A stretch of 64,000 bases of DNA, from assembly GCF_003591005.1 (NCBI RefSeq), contig NZ_QYYD01000001.1, positions 248,001 through 312,000 on the forward strand. The letters run 5' to 3'. A program made the translations under genes and the position numbers. The notes beneath the pieces were generated by a model. It did no database searches. It saw nothing but the letters and a program-made list of their open reading frames with translations, and was not told where the DNA came from. This stretch comes from Rhodopseudomonas palustris. GTDB taxonomy: Bacteria > Pseudomonadota > Alphaproteobacteria > Rhizobiales > Xanthobacteraceae. Position 1 is the stretch's first letter, and every line of letters starts with the position of its first letter. Shown here piece by piece: positions 59,542 through 64,000 of the stretch.

Positions 59542-60285
59542 TCAATCCGCAGCGGGGTCTTTCAGCGAGCCGGAGATGCCGTCGAACAGCTTGCCGGTTT
59601 CGGTCCAGCTCGGCAGGCACAGCGGTAACAACTTCTCGGCGACGTCGTCCGGAGAGGGCAGCGTTTCCGGGTCTTCTCCGGGCATGATGGTGCCGCGCAG
59701 CTTGGTACGCGTCGGGCCGGGATCGAACAGGTTGATCCGGATCGGTGTCGTATTGATCACTTCCGCGGCCCACACTTGAACTAAAGTATCAAGCGCCGCT
59801 TTCGAAGCTGCATAAGGCCCGCGATAGGCCGGTGCCTTGCCGCCGGCGCGCGAGGTCAGGAACACGGCGCGGCCGGCATCGGAGGCACGCAGCAGCGGCT
59901 CCATGCAGCGGATCAGCTGGAAGTTGGCGGTCAGGTTGAGGTTGATCACGTCCGACCACGCCTTCACCTCGATGTGGCCGAGCGGGGACGACGGGCCGGC
60001 GACGCCGGCGCTGCCGACCAGCACGTCGAGCTTGCCGTGGCGCTCGTAAATCGAGGCGCCGAGCCGGGCGATCGCTTCCAGATCCTTGAGGTCGAGCGGC
60101 ACCAGCGTGGCCGGGTGACCGCCTTCGGCGCGGATCGCATCGTCGAGCTCTTCGAGCCCGCCCTGCGTCTTGGCGACGGCGATCACATGGGCGCCGGCTC
60201 GGGCGAGGACCCGCGCCGTTGCATAGCCGATGCCGCGCGAGGCGCCGGTGACGAGAGCGATGCGGGAGGCGAGGGGCTGTGTCAT
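59542..60285 (-). CDS. Short-chain dehydrogenase/reductase (SDR)
   Basis: 247 residues. Rossmann TGASRGIGYATARVLARAG near the N-terminus, LVGSAGVAGP, and the active-site YAASK (Tyr-x3-Lys) preceded by Ser in FLTSRAGGKAP. Classical SDR, NAD(P)-dependent; substrate unknown. ATG 60285 is used; a GTG 9 bp upstream is possible. Lies 125 bp downstream of purF, separated by a hairpin. Confidence 0.92.
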   Translation of the reverse strand: MTQPLASRIALVTGASRGIGYATARVLARAGAHVIAVAKTQGGLEELDDAIRAEGGHPATLVPLDLKDLEAIARLGASIYERHGKLDVLVGSAGVAGPSSPLGHIEVKAWSDVINLNLTANFQLIRCMEPLLRASDAGRAVFLTSRAGGKAPAYRGPYAASKAALDTLVQVWAAEVINTTPIRINLFDPGPTRTKLRGTIMPGEDPETLPSPDDVAEKLLPLCLPSWTETGKLFDGISGSLKDPAAD

Positions 60286-60353
60286 GGCCGGCACTTGATG
60301 ATTGAACTTGCGGCCGGGACCGCCCCGACCAATACCGTTCTTCTAGAGACGTT

Positions 60354-60378
60354 GAAGCCCGGCACAAGGCCGGGCTTC
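60354..60378 (-). terminator. Hairpin downstream of purF, probable terminator
   Basis: A perfect 10-bp stem GAAGCCCGGC/GCCGGGCTTC with a 5-base loop, 33 bp past the purF stop. No T-run follows on the minus strand, so termination efficiency is uncertain. Confidence 0.55.
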
Positions 60379-60410
60379 ACGAACTTTAGTAAGACGAAAC
60401 AGGCGAGCTG

Positions 60411-61928
60411 TCAGCTCGCTTCCGCCAGCAGCGACAATTGCCGCGGCGAGTTTTCGGTCTGGTTCATGTCGGTCAGCGGCGTCGGGTACTCGCCGGTGAA
60501 GCAATGGTCGGTGAACTTCGGCAGCGCCGGGTCGCGGCCCGGCTCGCCCATGGCGCGGTAGATGCCGTCGACCGACAGAAACGCGAGCGAGTCGGCGCCG
60601 ATCAGCTCACGCATCTGCTCCAGCGAGTGCGTCGCCGCCAGCAGGCCGGCGCGGTCCGGGGTGTCGATGCCGTAGTAGTCGGGGTGGGTGATCGGCGGCG
60701 AGGCGATGCGGAAATGCACTTCGCGGGCGCCGGCGTCACGCATCATCTTGACGATCTTCTTCGACGTGGTGCCGCGCACCAGGCTGTCGTCGATCAGCAC
60801 GATCCGCTTGCCCTCGATCGCCGCGCGATTGGCGGAGTGCTTCATCCGCACGCCGAGTTCGCGCACGCTCTGCGTCGGCTGGATGAAGGTGCGGCCGACA
60901 TAGTGATTGCGGATGATGCCGAGCTCGAACGGCACGCCGCTTTCACGGCTGTAGCCGATCGCGGCCGGCACGCCGGAATCCGGCACCGGCACCACGACGT
61001 CGGCCTCGACGTGGCTCTCGCGCGCCAGCTGGGCGCCGAAGCCCTTGCGCACGTCGTACACCGACCGGCCGCCGACGATCGAATCCGGGCGGGCGAAGTA
61101 GATGTACTCGAAGATGCAGGGCCGCGGCGGCTGCGGCGGGAACGGCTTGTGGCTCTGCGCGCCTTGCTCGTCGAACACGATGATCTCGCCGGGCTCGACG
61201 TCACGCACATACTTGGCGCCGATAATGTCGAGGGCGCAGGTTTCCGACGCCAGGATCGGACAGCCATCGAGCTCGCCCAGCACCAGCGGGCGAATGCCGA
61301 GCGGGTCGCGCGCACCGATCAGCTTCTTGTTCGTGAGAGAGACCAGCGAGTAGGCGCCCTCGATCGCGCGCAGTGCTTCGATGAAGCGGTCGATGAACCG
61401 CGGCCGCTTCGACTGCGCGACCAGATGCAGGATCACCTCGGTGTCGGTGGTCGACTGCATGATCGCGCCGCTCTGCACCAGTTCGCGGCGCAGCGTCAGT
61501 CCGTTGGTGAGATTGCCGTTGTGGCCGACCGCGAAGCCACCGGCGTTGAGCTCGGCGAACAGCGGCTGGACGTTGCGCAGAATGGTCTCGCCCGTGGTCG
61601 AGTAGCGAACGTGCCCGACCGCGAGATTGCCCGGCAACCGCGCGATCACATCCGCGCGCGAGAAGGTGTCACCGACCAACCCCAGCCGGCGCTCGGAGTG
61701 AAACCGGCCATGGTCGAACGACACGATGCCGGCTGCTTCCTGACCGCGGTGCTGCAACGCGTGCAGCCCGAGTGCGGTGATCGCGGCCGCATCCGGATGG
61801 CCAAAAATGCCGAAGACGCCGCATTCTTCCCGCAGCGTATCGCCGTCGGTGTCGAATACGTCGTCATGCATCTGACTATCGAGGATTTGCGGGTCGCGGG
61901 CGTCGTCGGAAGAGCTCTGCGCGTCCAT
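60411..61928 (-). CDS. purF: Amidophosphoribosyltransferase
   Basis: 505 residues: a 35-residue propeptide precedes the N-terminal nucleophile Cys36 (EECGVFGIFGH), as in enzymes processed to expose Cys. LHALQHRGQEAAGI, GHVRYSTTG, GHNGNLTN, the PRPP site VLIDDSLVRGTTSKKIV and SNDL-equivalent region. It makes phosphoribosylamine from PRPP and Gln, the first committed purine step. In Bacillus-type enzymes a 4Fe-4S cluster follows; this cannot be settled here. ATG 61928 has GAGAGG upstream. cvpA lies 24 bp upstream on the same strand, the usual pairing. Confidence 0.97.
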   Translation of the reverse strand: MDAQSSSDDARDPQILDSQMHDDVFDTDGDTLREECGVFGIFGHPDAAAITALGLHALQHRGQEAAGIVSFDHGRFHSERRLGLVGDTFSRADVIARLPGNLAVGHVRYSTTGETILRNVQPLFAELNAGGFAVGHNGNLTNGLTLRRELVQSGAIMQSTTDTEVILHLVAQSKRPRFIDRFIEALRAIEGAYSLVSLTNKKLIGARDPLGIRPLVLGELDGCPILASETCALDIIGAKYVRDVEPGEIIVFDEQGAQSHKPFPPQPPRPCIFEYIYFARPDSIVGGRSVYDVRKGFGAQLARESHVEADVVVPVPDSGVPAAIGYSRESGVPFELGIIRNHYVGRTFIQPTQSVRELGVRMKHSANRAAIEGKRIVLIDDSLVRGTTSKKIVKMMRDAGAREVHFRIASPPITHPDYYGIDTPDRAGLLAATHSLEQMRELIGADSLAFLSVDGIYRAMGEPGRDPALPKFTDHCFTGEYPTPLTDMNQTENSPRQLSLLAEAS

Positions 61929-61952
61929 CGGGCCTCTCAGTTGGGCCAACGC

Positions 61953-62582
61953 TCAGCGCGCGGCCGGTTTGCCCTCTATCAGTTTCTTCAAACTGTCGCG
62001 GGCTGGTTTGCTGTAGCCATCACCACTGCCGGGAGCAGCCGAATCATCGGTCTGCTCTTCCTCCGGCTTGTTTTTCTTGAACCTCTTCAAGATGGTGTTT
62101 TCAGGGTCATCCGGCAAGAGTGTCATCAACCAGTCACCGCTGCCTTGCAAAACTGTGCGAGACTTTGCGTTGACGACCCAATCCGGTCGCTGTTTCTCGG
62201 GAACCAGCCAGTTGAAGAACAGATAGGCCACCACCACGATCAGCAGGCCGCGTGCGAGGCCGAACAGGAACCCGAGTGTGCGGTCGAGCGCGCCGATCCG
62301 CGAATCCAGGATCATGTCGGAGATCCGCACGGTGATGATCGACACGATAATCAGCGTGCCGAGGAACACGCCGGCGATCACCACGACCGCCGCAACGGTG
62401 TCGTTGGTGAAGTAGGTTTTGGCAGTCGGCAGCAGCTTCTGGAAGGCGTAGAGCGTGACCAGCGCCGCAGCGCCCCACGCGGCGATCGACAGCACTTCGC
62501 GCATAAAGCCGCGGACCATCGCCAGCAGGCCGGATACCAACATCACCGCGAGGACAACGAAGTCGAGAATCGTAATCGGCAT
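61953..62582 (-). CDS. cvpA: CvpA-family membrane protein
   Basis: 209 residues, four to five hydrophobic segments: LDFVVLAVMLVSGLLAMVRGFMREVLSIAAWGAAALVTLYAF, then VAAVVVIAGVFLGTLIIVSIITVRISDMI, RTLGFLFGLARGLLIVVVAYLFFNWL. The GFxREVLSxxxW start is diagnostic of CvpA (colicin V production/purF-linked). The ~70-residue C-terminus is polar and charged. Co-transcribed with purF as in E. coli. Confidence 0.93.
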   Translation of the reverse strand: MPITILDFVVLAVMLVSGLLAMVRGFMREVLSIAAWGAAALVTLYAFQKLLPTAKTYFTNDTVAAVVVIAGVFLGTLIIVSIITVRISDMILDSRIGALDRTLGFLFGLARGLLIVVVAYLFFNWLVPEKQRPDWVVNAKSRTVLQGSGDWLMTLLPDDPENTILKRFKKNKPEEEQTDDSAAPGSGDGYSKPARDSLKKLIEGKPAAR

Positions 62583-62789
62583 CGGCCAGTCGGGTCCGCT
62601 GGGTGTGCAAAACGGCGAATCGGTGCGTGCTGTCAGGGCACGCGACGGTGGTATGGCACGCTGCGCAAGGCGAGAAAACGGTCAACGACCTTTCGACACA
62701 GCATCGTGCTGCCGTGTCGCGGGATGGTCGGCATTAACTCGTCCGCGCGCGCGTTGTATAACGGCGCGTTGCGCAAAGGTCACCCCGGA

Positions 62790-64000
62790 TCAGCTCTCGC
62801 GCTGCCGGAATCGGGCCGGTGTGGCATTTTTCTCCGCACGGTCCGCCGGCTCGCGCTTGCGTGCGGCCGCGCGCGGTGTTCCGCGCGCTGCGATGTCGGC
62901 CACCAGGCTGGTCAGGCCGCCGACGGTCTGCAGCGACAGCCCGGCATCGGACGGCGCATCGCCGCGGGCGGTCTCGGGCAGGATGGCCCGGCCGAAGCCG
63001 AGCTTGGCGGCTTCCTTCAGCCGCGCCGGCGTCTGCGCCACCGGCCGGACCGCGCCGGACAGCGAGATCTCGCCGAAATACACCGCGTCTGTCGGCAGCG
63101 GCGAGTTCGCCAGCGACGAGACGAGAGCCGCGGCGGCGGCGAGGTCGGCGGCCGGCTCGTTGATGCGCAGCCCGCCCGCGACGTTGAAGTAGACGTCGTA
63201 GCCTGACAGCTTGACGCCGCAATGCGCCTCGAGCACCGCCAGCACCATCGAGAGCCTTGCAGAGTCCCAGCCGACGACTGCACGCCGCGGTGTGCCGAGC
63301 GTGGTCGGCGCCACCAGCGCCTGCAATTCAACCAGCACCGGCCGAGTGCCTTCGATGCCGGCAAACACTGCAGTGCCAGGCGAACCAAGATCGCGTTCCG
63401 ACAGGAACAGCTCCGACGGGTTGCTGACCTCGCGCAGGCCAAGCCCGGTCATTTCGAACACGCCGATCTCGTCGGTCGGTCCGAAGCGGTTTTTCACCGA
63501 GCGCAGGATGCGGAACTGCTGCGAGCCTTCGCCTTCGAACGACAGCACCGCGTCGACCATGTGCTCGACCACGCGCGGTCCGGCGATCTGGCCGTCCTTG
63601 GTGACGTGGCCGACCAGGATGATCGCGGCGCCGCTCTTCTTGGCGAAGCGGATCAGCGCCTGCGCCGAGGCGCGAACCTGCGTCACGGTGCCGGGCGCCG
63701 ACTCCACCGTGTCGGTCCACATCGTCTGAATGGAGTCGATCACGATCAGGCGCGGCACGGCGCCTTCAGAAAGGGTTGCGATGATGTCTTCGACCGACGT
63801 CTCGGCGGCGAGTTCGACCGGCGCCGAGGCCAGGCCGAGCCGCTCGGCGCGTAGCCGCACCTGCGCGATCGCTTCTTCGCCGGAAATATAGACGGTGCGA
63901 TGGCCCGCCTTGGCCATCAGGCTGGTGGCCTGCGTCAGCAGCGTTGACTTGCCGATGCCGGGATCGCCGCCGACCAGCAGCACCGAGCCGCGCACGAAGC
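62790..64000 (-). CDS. radA: RadA (Sms) DNA repair helicase-like ATPase, 5' end outside window
   Basis: About 403 residues visible. Walker A GGDPGIGKSTLLTQ, LIVIDSIQTMW (Walker B), the RadA-specific KNRFG motif (LRSVKNRFGPTDEIGVF) and a LonC-like C-terminal domain (VGGLRINEPAADLAAAAALVSS) are present; the N-terminal C4 zinc finger lies beyond base 64000. RadA promotes branch migration in recombinational repair. The C-terminus has a basic tail (RGTPRAAARKREPADRAEK). cvpA follows ~200 bp downstream. Confidence 0.95.
   Translation of the reverse strand, partial: FVRGSVLLVGGDPGIGKSTLLTQATSLMAKAGHRTVYISGEEAIAQVRLRAERLGLASAPVELAAETSVEDIIATLSEGAVPRLIVIDSIQTMWTDTVESAPGTVTQVRASAQALIRFAKKSGAAIILVGHVTKDGQIAGPRVVEHMVDAVLSFEGEGSQQFRILRSVKNRFGPTDEIGVFEMTGLGLREVSNPSELFLSERDLGSPGTAVFAGIEGTRPVLVELQALVAPTTLGTPRRAVVGWDSARLSMVLAVLEAHCGVKLSGYDVYFNVAGGLRINEPAADLAAAAALVSSLANSPLPTDAVYFGEISLSGAVRPVAQTPARLKEAAKLGFGRAILPETARGDAPSDAGLSLQTVGGLTSLVADIAARGTPRAAARKREPADRAEKNATPARFRQRES

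Noticed and set aside
60438-63206. 922-codon plus-strand ORF opposite purF, cvpA and radA
   Set aside because: It spans three well-identified minus-strand genes and is antisense noise.

Overview
The window reads as a stretch of chromosome from a high-GC alphaproteobacterium of the Rhodopseudomonas/Bradyrhizobium type. This rests on gene content and order (divK-pleD, pyrB-pyrC-plsY-dprA-topA-rnr on one strand, DUF1849/EipB, DUF3572, DUF983, a zinc-ribbon DinB) and on many copies of two intergenic palindromes. One carries CGTCATTGCGAG...AAGCAATCCAG, the other carries GTCATGGCCGGG...CCATCCACG. Both are typical of this family of bacteria. The organism call is inference. No rRNA, tRNA, CRISPR, prophage or complete transposase gene was seen.

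Layout. 1-11 kb: tail of an unknown gene with a terminator, a GT39-like membrane glycosyltransferase, a PilZ protein, a GrdB-like protein without the selenocysteine site, a lytic transglycosylase, azlCD, trmO, then a minus-strand group ridA / GDPD / FemAB-like acyltransferase / HIT, and EipB. 11-19 kb: a 255-bp MITE-like element inside a palindrome, dinB-DUF3572, divK-pleD, a decayed higBA toxin-antitoxin locus directly after pleD, and the molybdenum hydroxylase pair iorA-iorB. 19-34 kb: rpmG, MFS, NUDIX, then a long minus-strand housekeeping block (DUF983, rnr, topA, dprA, plsY, pyrC, pyrB) interrupted by azoR/hxlR and one small gene. 34-43 kb: a keto-acid decarboxylase overlapping a VanX-like dipeptidase, an AidB-type acyl-CoA dehydrogenase, a tandem duplication that split a YchJ-like gene, ruvX, a secreted cyclase-family protein and an NMO-type oxidoreductase. 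42.4-49 kb: gatC, gatA and gatB, separated by a small cysteine protein, a BrnTA module, a HisKA_2 kinase and a DUF7662-antitoxin/PIN pair. 49-64 kb: an H1-like basic peptide, a Cache protein, panB, a YfgM-like protein / lipoprotein / der / MFS group, a LivK-type binding protein, an SDR, purF, cvpA and the 3' part of radA.

How the parts fit. Most genes are core functions: amidotransferase for Gln/Asn-tRNA, de novo pyrimidine and purine synthesis, topology and RNA decay, ribosome biogenesis, and cell-cycle c-di-GMP signalling. The unusual material sits at the seams. It comprises three toxin-antitoxin loci (one dead, two intact and lodged between gat genes), palindromic repeats at many gene ends, one small non-autonomous insertion, and one repeat-associated tandem duplication followed by a nonsense mutation. 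I found no clear large new system. The best candidate for something under-described is the DUF7662-antitoxin fusion paired with a PIN toxin upstream of gatB.
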